This document shows positions 46,838-55,187 of a stretch of DNA of 64,000 nt, piece by piece. Made by a program: the position numbers and the translations under genes. The notes beneath the pieces are model-generated. The model was not told the DNA's origin. It worked only from the letters and a program-made list of their open reading frames with translations, and ran no database searches. The DNA is from Parapontixanthobacter sp963736595 (GTDB lineage Bacteria; Pseudomonadota; Alphaproteobacteria; Sphingomonadales; Sphingomonadaceae), in contig CAVTPG010000010.1 of assembly GCA_963736595.1 (NCBI GenBank), forward strand, positions 62,001 through 126,000, written 5' to 3'. Position 1 is the stretch's first letter; the number at the start of each line of letters is the position of its first letter.

Positions 46838-47968
46838 TCATTCAGTCAACACGCCGTGCAAAACCAATTTAACATGGCGCTCCCAACTGAAGAATTCGGC
46901 TGATCGCGCCTTCGCATTGGTTCCGATCTCCGAACATCGATCGCCGTTTTGCAGCAAAAAGCGCAGCGCGTTTTCGATTGCTTCTCGACTGTTCCCATCA
47001 ACGACAATGCCTGACTTGCCATCCTCCACCAGTTCGGGAGAGCCGCCCTCTGCGCCCACGATGGCAGCACAACCCGCTCCCATTGCGTCGGCAATAGCGA
47101 TCCCGAAACCTTCGAAATCCTTTCCTCCATCATGCGCAGTTTGTGGATGCAAAAATATGTCAGCGTCAGCGTAAAGCTGTGCCGCTTCTTCGGTCGAGAT
47201 AAAACCGCGCGCATCGACGAGGCCAGCCAAGTCGTTCTCGGCGATAAACTTGCGAATTGCGAGGAGCTCAGGGCCGCGTCCGGCAATCACATATCGAAAT
47301 TCAAGGCCTTGCGCTTGCAAGGCTTTACAAGCGCGCACGCAGGCCAGAATGTTTTTCCGTGGCTCAAGACGACACAGCGAAAAAATAAGCGGCTTCTCAT
47401 GTGGTCTGCTCGAATTTGCTAGGGAGCCAGTTTCCGCCATCCACGGACTGAGGCCATTCCAGGCCACTACTGTCGGATGCGCGGCGTCGCCAAGGCGCTG
47501 TTTAAGACGGTCGGCGGTAAATTCACTGACGGCAATGCATCGACGCGAACGCTTGGCCACTTGCCGAAGCGCAAAGAGAGCCGCCCCTTGCGCATACATA
47601 AATTCTCGCCCGTGGAATGTGACAACGTAAGGCAAGTGCAGGAGCATTGCCATCAACGCGGTCCGCCAAGTGGTTCCATGCACGAGCCGAGGCGGGCCGC
47701 TTTGCTGTGCTTCACGGCGCATCGCGCGAAGAAAGCGCAGTGGCACACTGATCGACTTGCCCGGCCCGATGTCGATCAGGTCGACCGATCCGATCCGCTC
47801 GCGGCGCGGGCCGACACTGGTTTGGGTGAACACGGTGACGCGCGCACCCAACTGCGCATAGGCCTCCGCCACGCCCTCGGCATAAGTCTGCATTCCGCCT
47901 TCGTCAGGGCGGTATCCTTTGGCGAGCACCCAAATGCACTGGCCCGTCAGATCCTGTCTATGTTGCAT
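46838..47968 (-). CDS. glycosyltransferase family 4 protein
   Basis: The 376-residue GT-B enzyme has the N-terminal acceptor domain (KGYRPDEGGMQTYAEGVAEAY, VVTFHGREFMYA) and the C-terminal nucleotide-sugar domain (LIFSLCRLEPRKNI, GFISTEEAAQLYADADIFLHP, EGFGIAIADAMGAGCAAIV) with the E-x7-E type motif. I chose the ATG at 47968 (MQHRQDLTGQ), overlapping the end of the upstream gene by 11 bases, so the two are translationally coupled. It likely adds a sugar to a surface polymer or lipid; acceptor unknown. Confidence 0.88.
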   Translation of the reverse strand: MQHRQDLTGQCIWVLAKGYRPDEGGMQTYAEGVAEAYAQLGARVTVFTQTSVGPRRERIGSVDLIDIGPGKSISVPLRFLRAMRREAQQSGPPRLVHGTTWRTALMAMLLHLPYVVTFHGREFMYAQGAALFALRQVAKRSRRCIAVSEFTADRLKQRLGDAAHPTVVAWNGLSPWMAETGSLANSSRPHEKPLIFSLCRLEPRKNILACVRACKALQAQGLEFRYVIAGRGPELLAIRKFIAENDLAGLVDARGFISTEEAAQLYADADIFLHPQTAHDGGKDFEGFGIAIADAMGAGCAAIVGAEGGSPELVEDGKSGIVVDGNSREAIENALRFLLQNGDRCSEIGTNAKARSAEFFSWERHVKLVLHGVLTE

Positions 47969-49175
47969 TGAGATACTCGATGATCGCCTTCGCGCCGCGC
48001 ACCGAAGCGGCTTCATCTTCCACGGAAAACGTGTCGGCAAACAATTCTTTTTGCGCTGGCAAATAAGATGAGTGGCTTGCGATCGCATGATCGACCGCAG
48101 CGACAATATCGCCGTCATGCTGGACGACAGGGCCAGTTTGCCAATGGCGATAGTTACGATTGTCTTGCCAATTTACGCCATGCGCATCCAGATGAAGGCA
48201 CGGACGCGGCTTGAGCAAAAACTCGTAGATCTGGCTGCTGACATCACCAACATAGATATCTGCGGCGTTTGCATAAGTCATGTCAGTCGATGCGCTACTG
48301 CCCAAATCAATCAAGAGATTTGGATGTTCTAACAGGTCCGCGCTGGGCCGTGAAACTTTGCGCGCGGCGGGCGGCGAAATGGTGACTGCCCATTTTCGTC
48401 TAAACAGCATGACGTGCGGCGCAAAAATAACGTTGTACCGTCCCGAATCGGCCAAATCTCGCAGAACCCGTTCACCCATGCGATACCAACTGGACAGGGT
48501 CGGCGCGGGATGCGGACAATAGAGGATTATCGGCAACGCCGGATTTTCAAAGCGTACCTTCGTCTCGTTATCGCCAAACAAGTCGAACTTATTGTATCCG
48601 ATGATGCGGATGCGGTCGGCCTCGACCCCCGCTTCGTTCATCAGTCGTCGCGCAATTTTCGGTCCGGCAACTAGAATGAGATCGAACAGCGCGCTTTGCC
48701 CATCGAACCCGATAGCGCGGTCTCCTGCGCCATGCCTGGTATGAACAATCTTAAGCGTGTTCAGTCCGTAGCGCGTCTTTAAAAGCAGCGATGTTTTTTC
48801 CGACACCACCAGCGCATCGAAATTGCGAAAGAATCCAAGATTGTCACGATAGAGCAGCACCTTGCTCGCTGGAACGAACGGATCGAGGATGCCAGTCAGA
48901 CTCTTCGATAGCTTTGATCGCAGAGAAAGGCGCACGATGGTCAAATGTGACAGTTCGTCCTTAGCGATGCTTTGGATGCTTTCTTCGATAGCTCTGGAAG
49001 TCACTGCAATTGTAACATCCGCAAGACCCTCGCGCGCCAGCACCAGCGCAATCGGCAGGCTGTGTGCAATCTGATGCGTCTGGTCGTGATTGAACAGAAA
49101 GCAGATGCGCCGTGTCTGACTGGCCGACCGCAGCTGAGGTGACGATTGCGAACTTTGCAGCTTAGCAGAAGCCAT
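47958..49175 (-). CDS. CDP-glycerol glycerophosphotransferase-like protein
   Basis: The 405-residue protein resembles the CDP-glycerol glycerophosphotransferase superfamily, which polymerises or transfers polyol-phosphate units. The recognisable parts are HTRHGAGDRAIGFDG, VLYCPHPAPTLSSWYRMGERV, IFAPHVMLFRRKWAV and the conserved DIYVGDVSSQIYEFLL with a downstream RPCLHLDAHG. I use the ATG at 49175 (MASAKLQSSQ), which has GGAAGG 9 bases upstream; an earlier TTG sits directly on that site. It is coupled to the glycosyltransferase. Base composition is somewhat less GC-rich than neighbours. Confidence 0.8.
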   Translation of the reverse strand: MASAKLQSSQSSPQLRSASQTRRICFLFNHDQTHQIAHSLPIALVLAREGLADVTIAVTSRAIEESIQSIAKDELSHLTIVRLSLRSKLSKSLTGILDPFVPASKVLLYRDNLGFFRNFDALVVSEKTSLLLKTRYGLNTLKIVHTRHGAGDRAIGFDGQSALFDLILVAGPKIARRLMNEAGVEADRIRIIGYNKFDLFGDNETKVRFENPALPIILYCPHPAPTLSSWYRMGERVLRDLADSGRYNVIFAPHVMLFRRKWAVTISPPAARKVSRPSADLLEHPNLLIDLGSSASTDMTYANAADIYVGDVSSQIYEFLLKPRPCLHLDAHGVNWQDNRNYRHWQTGPVVQHDGDIVAAVDHAIASHSSYLPAQKELFADTFSVEDEAASVRGAKAIIEYLNAT

Positions 49176-49306
49176 GACACGCAACCTTCCTGCTAGTGCT
49201 TAAACACACTTTAGAACAAACCTTGCCCGAATGCCATGCAACAGCAAGGTCACATTTGGGCGAACCTCCGAAACTCCTCGTTTGATCAAAAATGTGGGCT
49301 AGCCTG

Positions 49307-50152
49307 TCAGCGGTGATCGCTGCGTTCTTCCTGCGCAACCCGACCGGCAATTCGCCTTGAGGCCAGTATTTTCGTCACAAGTTCCAGATCATCGCTCTTG
49401 TCGACATCGATCGGAGCTTCTGCATCCAAAACGACATGGCGCACATCACAACCAAATTTCTTCCCTGCGTTGGCAAGCGCTTCACGGAACGAAAGCGTTC
49501 GTGTCACAGCGCCCAGAAGCAGCCACGGACCGAAACTTGCAATCAGGCTTAAACCCTTTTTGCGGTCCTGCTCGATATTCGACCAGCGCTCTAATACTGA
49601 CAGGCACCGAGCCGAGGTCAACGCAAACAAATTTGCGCCGGAATAATGCCCGCCACGAAATTTCAGCCACGTCCGGCGTGTCTGCGGAAAGCGCTTTTCA
49701 ACGATCTCTCGCTCGCCAACCCCGATCGAAATATCGGCGTGTTGTGAGTTATGTAAAAATTCTTCGATCCGCTCAGGAGTGAGCAATGGGTTATCTGCGG
49801 TCGTCACCAGCGTGGGCTTGAAACTCGCATTGGTTTTCAATTCTGCAAGAATGCTCGTTGCGATGCCATTCGCACAACGCTTGTAAGTGATACGCGCAGA
49901 GTCCGATGTCGCTGATCCCGCCGCCATGGACAATGCGTCGGGCGACTGCGCCAGCACCACAATCTGACCAATCGAAGGGCTTTCAAGCAGTGCGCCGAGC
50001 ACATGGTCAAGCAGGGTTTTACCCTCGACACGGATCAAGGCTTTCGACGTCACATCATTTGATAGCGCCAATTGGTCACCGCCGGGCCGTTCGCCAGCTA
50101 GAACGATTGCTGTCCACAAGTGGCCGCCGGTTTTCTCAAGCTGGGCGGTCAC
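49307..50152 (-). CDS. nucleotidyltransferase (MobA/NTP-transferase-like)
   Basis: The 281-residue protein has the nucleotide-binding start AIVLAGERPGGDQLA followed by SKALIRVEGKTLLDHVLGAL, and the metal-binding Asp in TLVTTADNPLLTPERIEEFL. These are typical of sugar or polyol cytidylyl/uridylyl transferases of the NTP-transferase superfamily, also related to MobA. With the adjacent glycerophosphotransferase-like gene, a CDP-polyol-forming role is plausible but is inference. It is first in the minus-strand cassette, with a 131-bp gap to the next gene. Confidence 0.8.
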   Translation of the reverse strand: MTAQLEKTGGHLWTAIVLAGERPGGDQLALSNDVTSKALIRVEGKTLLDHVLGALLESPSIGQIVVLAQSPDALSMAAGSATSDSARITYKRCANGIATSILAELKTNASFKPTLVTTADNPLLTPERIEEFLHNSQHADISIGVGEREIVEKRFPQTRRTWLKFRGGHYSGANLFALTSARCLSVLERWSNIEQDRKKGLSLIASFGPWLLLGAVTRTLSFREALANAGKKFGCDVRHVVLDAEAPIDVDKSDDLELVTKILASRRIAGRVAQEERSDHR

Positions 50153-50619
50153 ACAGACACCCGATAACTAACGGTATTTAAGTGAGTACACCGATCCGAT
50201 GAGCTACTGAGCAGGCCTGAGACATTGATAGCCAATTCTATGGCGAGCGTGCCGCTGTGTCGCACGCTGCCTGTTCGCCGCGCCGTCGGTGTCGTCATCA
50301 TGACAAGCAGATTTCATAAAGAACTGTTCGCGTGTTTGCGGCGTGTCCGTCTGTTGCGCTTCTGTAGACCATAGGCTGGCGCATATTCCACCGACTTGAA
50401 ACAATCAATCAGAGAGCCGGTAACTTTTCTGTCGGATCGTGACTTCTGCGATAAGATCAGCGCTGGCCGCACGCCGCAGAAAGCCAAGAGCTTCTTGGCC
50501 AGTGACGTGCGCCAAACATGGCGCGATTGGCTCTATTGGGACATCGAACTGGAAGAGCAGCGAGTTAGGCTGATGGCTTATGACCCGGTGGCGGACCTAA
50601 ATTTGACTTTTATAAGTGA
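50153..50619. other. 467-bp intergenic region with HNH remnant
   Basis: Between the nucleotidyltransferase start and the lipoprotein stop. Apart from the HNH 3' remnant at 50464-50586, no gene or known element is recognised. A 75-residue plus-strand frame (50396-50623) contains the remnant and is not considered a functional gene. Confidence 0.5.
50464..50586 (+). pseudogene. truncated copy of the HNH endonuclease 3' end
   Basis: Translation gives AGRTPQKAKSFLASDVRQTW, then RDWLYWDIELEE, matching the HNH C-terminus GRTPAQAK and ETWRDWLYWDIELEE with about 60 bases deleted between. The HNH stop codon is replaced by a glutamine codon, and similarity continues past it (GGCTGATGGCTTATGACCC). It is a remnant, not a working gene. 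Confidence 0.8.
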
Positions 50620-51963
50620 CTAAAAGCGGACTTGTCTTTTGATCTTATAAGTCAATAATAAATCTTCCCCGCTAAGCCAGACGGACCGGTCATCATCGCG
50701 AAAGCCCATTCCATCGATATTGGCCGGCACGCCATTAAGCTCTTGAACAGTCCGACCATCTCGCATGGAAATCAAAGCGATCGTGTCTCCACCTTCTCCG
50801 GTCCGAGGCATGGAGATAAGAGCGAGCGATCCATCATCGCTGATTGCTGGCTTTAAGCTTCGTCCAAATGTCTTGGCAGTTCCTTCGAACGACCAAATTA
50901 CGCGACCACTCGCGATGTCTCTGAGCTCGGCCACAGTACCCACAGTAGGTGTGGGTGCCGGACACTCTTGATTGCTCCAAATTTCGCAAATTACTCCTGT
51001 GGCGCTCAGGTCGTGCATGATCAGGACTGTCTTTAGGTTTGGCGAAACGGCATATCTTTTGGGAGTGAGTTTGCCTGTATCCCAACTTAACTCTCGTAGA
51101 GGTCGATCTTGATGCCACGCAAATAGACGAGTTTTTGAAGGATGCCCACTTAGTGCGAGAAGGGCGAATGCACGGCCATTGTCGTCAACTCGCGCGTCGA
51201 CCGCGAGGATGAGTGCCTTTCGGTCTTCGTTGGCGGGAGTGGGTATAGCAGTTGACTGAATTACTAGGCCGTTGGCGGCATCCACAATGGCAATTGTAGG
51301 TTCGCGGTTCTCAATCTCTGGGCGGTAGTAGTCTCCTTTGGCGCCAAACAGCGCGAGCGCCAACCCGCGTCCACCCACCCAGATAAGCCCATCAAGATTT
51401 CCAGAAGGATGGGTCAGTCGCGGTAGGTCGCGCACTGCTCCATTATGAGATATTTCAACCGGAAACATCGGTCCGAGAGCGAAACCGCTAGGATCCGCGG
51501 TCGCTTGTTTTGCGCCGAAGATGGTCTGCGACTGCCCAGACCACGCAAAAGGTACGGTTTCCGCATGACCAAAGCTCGCACCAGACACTCGGCCGACGGG
51601 ATGCTTTGGCTTATCGTTTGAAGCTATCTCGCCAACCCAAAGGCCCTGAATCGCGTTATATGCAAAGAATTTTGTTCCGTCTGGCGATATCATGAGTGGC
51701 GAGTTCCCAGTTGATCTCCGAGGGAGCTTCACGCTTTGGGCTTGGTCCAGCTCCAATGGACTGAGCGAAGTAAATCTATAATGTTGCGGATCGGGCTGCG
51801 GAGTGACGGACGTAGGTTCACTGTGGGCTGTCTGATCCGCTTCCCGCCTATCGTAAGAAAACGTCGGCTCAGAACCTGCGCACGAGCAGAGCAGAGCAAC
51901 GATCAGAAGGGAGGCTCGAATCCGAAGCATCATGATTCTAACCATATTCCAACTTCTATTCAT
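50620..51963 (-). CDS. putative lipoprotein with beta-propeller-like repeats
   Basis: The 447-residue protein starts with a signal sequence (RASLLIVALLCSCAGSEP), where one of two cysteines is probably the lipidated one. The body has repeated short strands typical of propellers (MISPDGTKFFAYNAIQGLWV, PFAWSGQSQTIFGA, PAISDDGSLALISMPR, SMRDGRTVQELNGV). No specific family is recognised. Base composition is lower in GC than the surrounding core genes, suggesting transfer. It occupies the copy-2 interval between the HNH remnant and kynU. Confidence 0.7.
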   Translation of the reverse strand: MNRSWNMVRIMMLRIRASLLIVALLCSCAGSEPTFSYDRREADQTAHSEPTSVTPQPDPQHYRFTSLSPLELDQAQSVKLPRRSTGNSPLMISPDGTKFFAYNAIQGLWVGEIASNDKPKHPVGRVSGASFGHAETVPFAWSGQSQTIFGAKQATADPSGFALGPMFPVEISHNGAVRDLPRLTHPSGNLDGLIWVGGRGLALALFGAKGDYYRPEIENREPTIAIVDAANGLVIQSTAIPTPANEDRKALILAVDARVDDNGRAFALLALSGHPSKTRLFAWHQDRPLRELSWDTGKLTPKRYAVSPNLKTVLIMHDLSATGVICEIWSNQECPAPTPTVGTVAELRDIASGRVIWSFEGTAKTFGRSLKPAISDDGSLALISMPRTGEGGDTIALISMRDGRTVQELNGVPANIDGMGFRDDDRSVWLSGEDLLLTYKIKRQVRF

Positions 51964-52015
51964 TTTTCTTAATACATCCGGTGTCTGCTCTTAATTCCCT
52001 AAACCAGACCTTCTA

Positions 52016-52072
52016 CTTCCCACCCCAAGAGCCGCCTCTCATGTCACCGCAGCGCGTTCATGGAATTGTGGC
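52016..52072 (-). repeat. kynU 3' end, intact copy of the direct repeat
   Basis: The last 33 or so bases of kynU plus about 23 bases downstream of its stop correspond to 46761-46815. See the remnant copy for details. Confidence 0.85.
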
Positions 52073-53283
52073 TGATCCCAGGCATCTGTGGCGATGATCT
52101 CGGCGAGATCCTGCGCGGTTTGCGCCATGTCGTGATACGTCAGATAAGCAGGCGCGAACCCGAGGCGCAAGATGTCGGGCGCGCGGAAATCTCCGATAAT
52201 GCCGCGCGCAATCAGCGCCTGACAAATGGCATAGGCCTGCTCGTGACGAAAAGAGAGCTGGCTGCCACGCTGCATCGGATCATCAGGGCTGACCAATTCC
52301 AGCTCGCATCCCGAATGGTGCAGACATTTGCGGAAAAATTCGCTGAGGCCGCGCGATTTTTCATACAATCTCTCGACCCCGATTTCTACGATCAAATCAA
52401 GGCCGACTTCCAGCGCTGACATTCCCAGGATCGGAGGCGTTCCGGCGAGCAGTTGATCGATGCCCGGAGCCGGATGATAGGTGTCGTCAAATGCAAACGG
52501 TGCTTTGTGCCCAAACCAGCCTGTTATGGGCTGCTCGATGCCGCCTTGGTGCGCGTCGACCCCTTCTAGGTGCTGTTGTGCGACATAGGCAAAAGCAGGC
52601 GCGCCCGGCCCTCCGCACAGATATTTATAGCCGCAACCCACTGCAAAATCGACGTTATTTGCGTTTAGCTCGACCGGTAATGCGCCGACGCTGTGCGACA
52701 GATCCCACAGCACCAAAGCGCCAGCATCATGGGCCGCTTTGGTCAGCCGCGCCATGTCGTGCATCCGCCCGGTTTTGTAATGCACATGGGTCAGCAACAG
52801 CAGCGCGACATCACCATCCAGTGCGGCTTCAATGTCCTGATATTGCGCCAGTTTTTGCGTTGCGAGACCCTGCGATTCAAGGCCTTGGATCATGTATAAA
52901 TCGGTCGGAAAATTGCCTGGTTCCGATAACACAGCTTTGCGTCCGGGACGCAATTTCAAAGCTGCCGAAATAAGCTTGAAAAGATTGACCGAAGTGCTGT
53001 CGCACGCGATCACTTCATGCGGTTTTGCACCGATCAGCGGCGCGATCTTTCCGCCCAATTTCTGTGGCAAATCAATCCATTGCGCATCGTTCCAGCTGCG
53101 GATCAGGCCTTCGCCCCACTCTCCTGTAATAACTTCGGAAAGGCGTTGTGGCGTGGCTTTCGGCAAGGCTCCCAGTGAATTGCCGTCGAGATAAATCACG
53201 CCTTCGGGCAAGGTGAAACGGTCGCGATATTCGGCCAGAGAATCGCTTAAATCCAGCGTTTTCGCCTCGTCGAACAGGCTCAT
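52039..53283 (-). CDS. kynU: kynureninase
   Basis: The 414-residue PLP enzyme cleaves kynurenine to anthranilate and alanine. It shows GVIYLDGNSLGALPKATPQRL at the start, ALVLWDLSHSVGALPVELN, the PLP-lysine motif DFAVGCGYKYLCGGPGAPAF, and a normal C-terminal domain. Length is standard. Its ATG overlaps the kynB stop (ATGA). It is the last gene of kynA-kynB-kynU. Its 3' end is echoed 5.26 kb away. Confidence 0.96.
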   Translation of the reverse strand: MSLFDEAKTLDLSDSLAEYRDRFTLPEGVIYLDGNSLGALPKATPQRLSEVITGEWGEGLIRSWNDAQWIDLPQKLGGKIAPLIGAKPHEVIACDSTSVNLFKLISAALKLRPGRKAVLSEPGNFPTDLYMIQGLESQGLATQKLAQYQDIEAALDGDVALLLLTHVHYKTGRMHDMARLTKAAHDAGALVLWDLSHSVGALPVELNANNVDFAVGCGYKYLCGGPGAPAFAYVAQQHLEGVDAHQGGIEQPITGWFGHKAPFAFDDTYHPAPGIDQLLAGTPPILGMSALEVGLDLIVEIGVERLYEKSRGLSEFFRKCLHHSGCELELVSPDDPMQRGSQLSFRHEQAYAICQALIARGIIGDFRAPDILRLGFAPAYLTYHDMAQTAQDLAEIIATDAWDQPQFHERAAVT

Positions 53284-53906
53284 GTCAGCTCCCGTAAAAT
53301 GGCGCGGACGGGCGACGCATCAGCGCCTGCAATCGCCAATGGCAAAGCGATCAATTCATAGCGGCCCGGCGCAATATCATCGAGCACCAGCCCTTCGAGA
53401 ATCCGCATATCGGCATCGCGCACGGCATGGTGCGCATCCATCGTCTTGCTGTTTTGCGGATCGATCGAAGGGGCATCCGTGCCGACCAGTTTCACCCCGT
53501 TTGCAGCCATAAATCGGATGGTTTCGTCAGAGATTGCGGTAAAGTTATCGACCCATGCATCATGCGGAAAATGCTCGAATGTGCGGAAAAGCACGCGCTG
53601 GATGCCATCAAGGTCAGGCAGATCGTCAGTCTTTATCGCGCCCACACTTTGCCGAGCATCGACGACCAGACACTCGCCGACGTAAGGGTCGAGCGAAACT
53701 TCAGCGATATCAACGCCTTGGCGATCGTAATGTAATGGCGCATCGGCGTGAGCGCCGGAATGGGTGGACAGGCCGAGTGCGGAAACATTGACCGGCATCT
53801 CATCCGACAATTCCCAGGTGCGTTTCAGTGAAAAGGCCGTGTCGCCCGGCCACACCGGAAGATTGGGGCGCAGAACCTGCGATATGTCCCGGATTCTCCC
53901 CTTCAC
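53280..53906 (-). CDS. kynB: kynurenine formamidase
   Basis: The 208-residue metal-dependent hydrolase converts N-formylkynurenine to kynurenine. It shows IRDISQVLRPNLPVWPGDTAF, the metal-binding STHSGAHADAPLHYDRQGVDI, and GTDAPSIDPQNSKTMDAHHA. Length and family signature (cyclase/KynB) are standard. It overlaps both kynA and kynU by four bases (ATGA), indicating a coupled operon. Confidence 0.96.
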   Translation of the reverse strand: MKGRIRDISQVLRPNLPVWPGDTAFSLKRTWELSDEMPVNVSALGLSTHSGAHADAPLHYDRQGVDIAEVSLDPYVGECLVVDARQSVGAIKTDDLPDLDGIQRVLFRTFEHFPHDAWVDNFTAISDETIRFMAANGVKLVGTDAPSIDPQNSKTMDAHHAVRDADMRILEGLVLDDIAPGRYELIALPLAIAGADASPVRAILRELT

Positions 53907-54694
53907 AGGGCAGTCCGAACCGACAGCAATTCCGGGAAAAACGCCTGTTTCAGCACGCCCGCAAGATAGGGCACGCCCGGCGTCCCTCCGGTGCCTTTTT
54001 TAAACCCGATAACCCGCTCCACCGTCTTCAGATGCCCGAAACGCCAGCGTTGAAAATGGTATTCCAGATCGACCAGCTTCTCTGCCAGCTCGTACAAATC
54101 CCACAGGCGGTTCGGGTGTCGATAAACCTCTGCCCAAGCCGTCTCGACCTCCTTTGACGCCTGCCAGCCATCCGTGGGATCACGCGCCAACACTTCGTCA
54201 GGCACGTCCAGACCACGCTTTGCCAGCAAGTGGATCGCTTCGAAATAGATGCTGGGCCGCTGTGTCTCTGCACGCAGCATTTCTGCGGTCTGCGGAGTCG
54301 CTTCATGCATCGTAATCATATCGGGATTGCGCCCGCCCAGCATGAACTCCATCAGCCGATATTGGGCCGATTGAAACCCTGACGACCCACCCAGATGCGG
54401 CCTGACCAGCGAATAATCATGCGGCGTCATGGTCGAAAGCACATCCCAACTAGCGATAAGCTGTCCCTGCGCGCGGGCTACTCGCGACAACATTTTAAAG
54501 GCCGGACGCAAATCATCTTCAATGATCAGATCACGTGCCGCAGCCAGCTCATGCAAACACAGTTTCAGCCACAATTCGCTGGCCTGATGCACGATGATAA
54601 ACAGCATTTCGTCATGCGCATCGGAGGCAGGATGCTGCGCCGACAGCACCCGATCAAGATCGAGGTAGCTGGAATAGGATACGTCGCCGGTCAT
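53903..54694 (-). CDS. kynA: tryptophan 2,3-dioxygenase
   Basis: The 263-residue heme enzyme opens the indole ring of tryptophan with O2 to form N-formylkynurenine. It shows SYSSYLDLDRVLSAQHP, the heme-pocket region DEMLFIIVHQASELWLKL, and GSSGFQSAQYRLMEFMLG; the C-terminal KGTGGTPGVPYLAGVL is the substrate loop. Length is standard for bacterial TDO. It heads kynA-kynB-kynU; together they degrade tryptophan to anthranilate. Confidence 0.97.
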   Translation of the reverse strand: MTGDVSYSSYLDLDRVLSAQHPASDAHDEMLFIIVHQASELWLKLCLHELAAARDLIIEDDLRPAFKMLSRVARAQGQLIASWDVLSTMTPHDYSLVRPHLGGSSGFQSAQYRLMEFMLGGRNPDMITMHEATPQTAEMLRAETQRPSIYFEAIHLLAKRGLDVPDEVLARDPTDGWQASKEVETAWAEVYRHPNRLWDLYELAEKLVDLEYHFQRWRFGHLKTVERVIGFKKGTGGTPGVPYLAGVLKQAFFPELLSVRTAL

Positions 54695-54733
54695 AAATAT
54701 CAGCCTATAGCGGTTCAGCCTAAACGGTCGAAC

Positions 54734-55165
54734 CTATCCTTCGATGATGCGGGTTTGCGGATGATGCTTGTCCAGATGACGCTTGATAATCCTCAAATTT
54801 TTCGTGTTCGACCGGTACACCAGATCGAAGGCGTCGCCCACCAGCGGGACCGCGCCGATGGCGGTGTCGAAGGCGATGTGGCCGCCCATCCGCCACAGCT
54901 TCCATTTCGGCAGGCCGAGATTGCGCGCTTCCCACACGATATAAGCGCCCAGCCCAGCCGTAACAAAATCGCCGATCACCGGCACCAGTCCGATAATCGA
55001 ATCCAGTCCGATCGGAAATTTCGTGCCGGGAATGTGAAAGCTGCGCTCCAGCAGCATTTCCAGCGTTTCGACACGTTTGCGGATCGCAACGGGATCAGTG
55101 CCCATTGGCAATTCGAGGCCCATAGGCTTCGCCTTGCCATCAAAATCGGGACCGGAACTGTTCAT
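54734..55165 (-). CDS. DUF4112 domain membrane protein
   Basis: The 143-residue protein has the DUF4112 core: RVETLEMLLERSFHIPGTKF, then GLDSIIGLVPVIGDFVTAGL and IAFDTAIGAVPLVGDAFDLV, forming two hydrophobic hairpins, with the C-terminal SNTKNLRIIKRHL. Function unknown. The ATG at 55165 has a good AAGGGAAGACGAGAT upstream; the open frame continues to 55309 but the extra sequence is not protein-like. It follows the solute-binding lipoprotein gene by 22 bp. Confidence 0.85.
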   Translation of the reverse strand: MNSSGPDFDGKAKPMGLELPMGTDPVAIRKRVETLEMLLERSFHIPGTKFPIGLDSIIGLVPVIGDFVTAGLGAYIVWEARNLGLPKWKLWRMGGHIAFDTAIGAVPLVGDAFDLVYRSNTKNLRIIKRHLDKHHPQTRIIEG

Positions 55166-55187
55166 ATCTCGTCTTCCCTTCTCGGCC

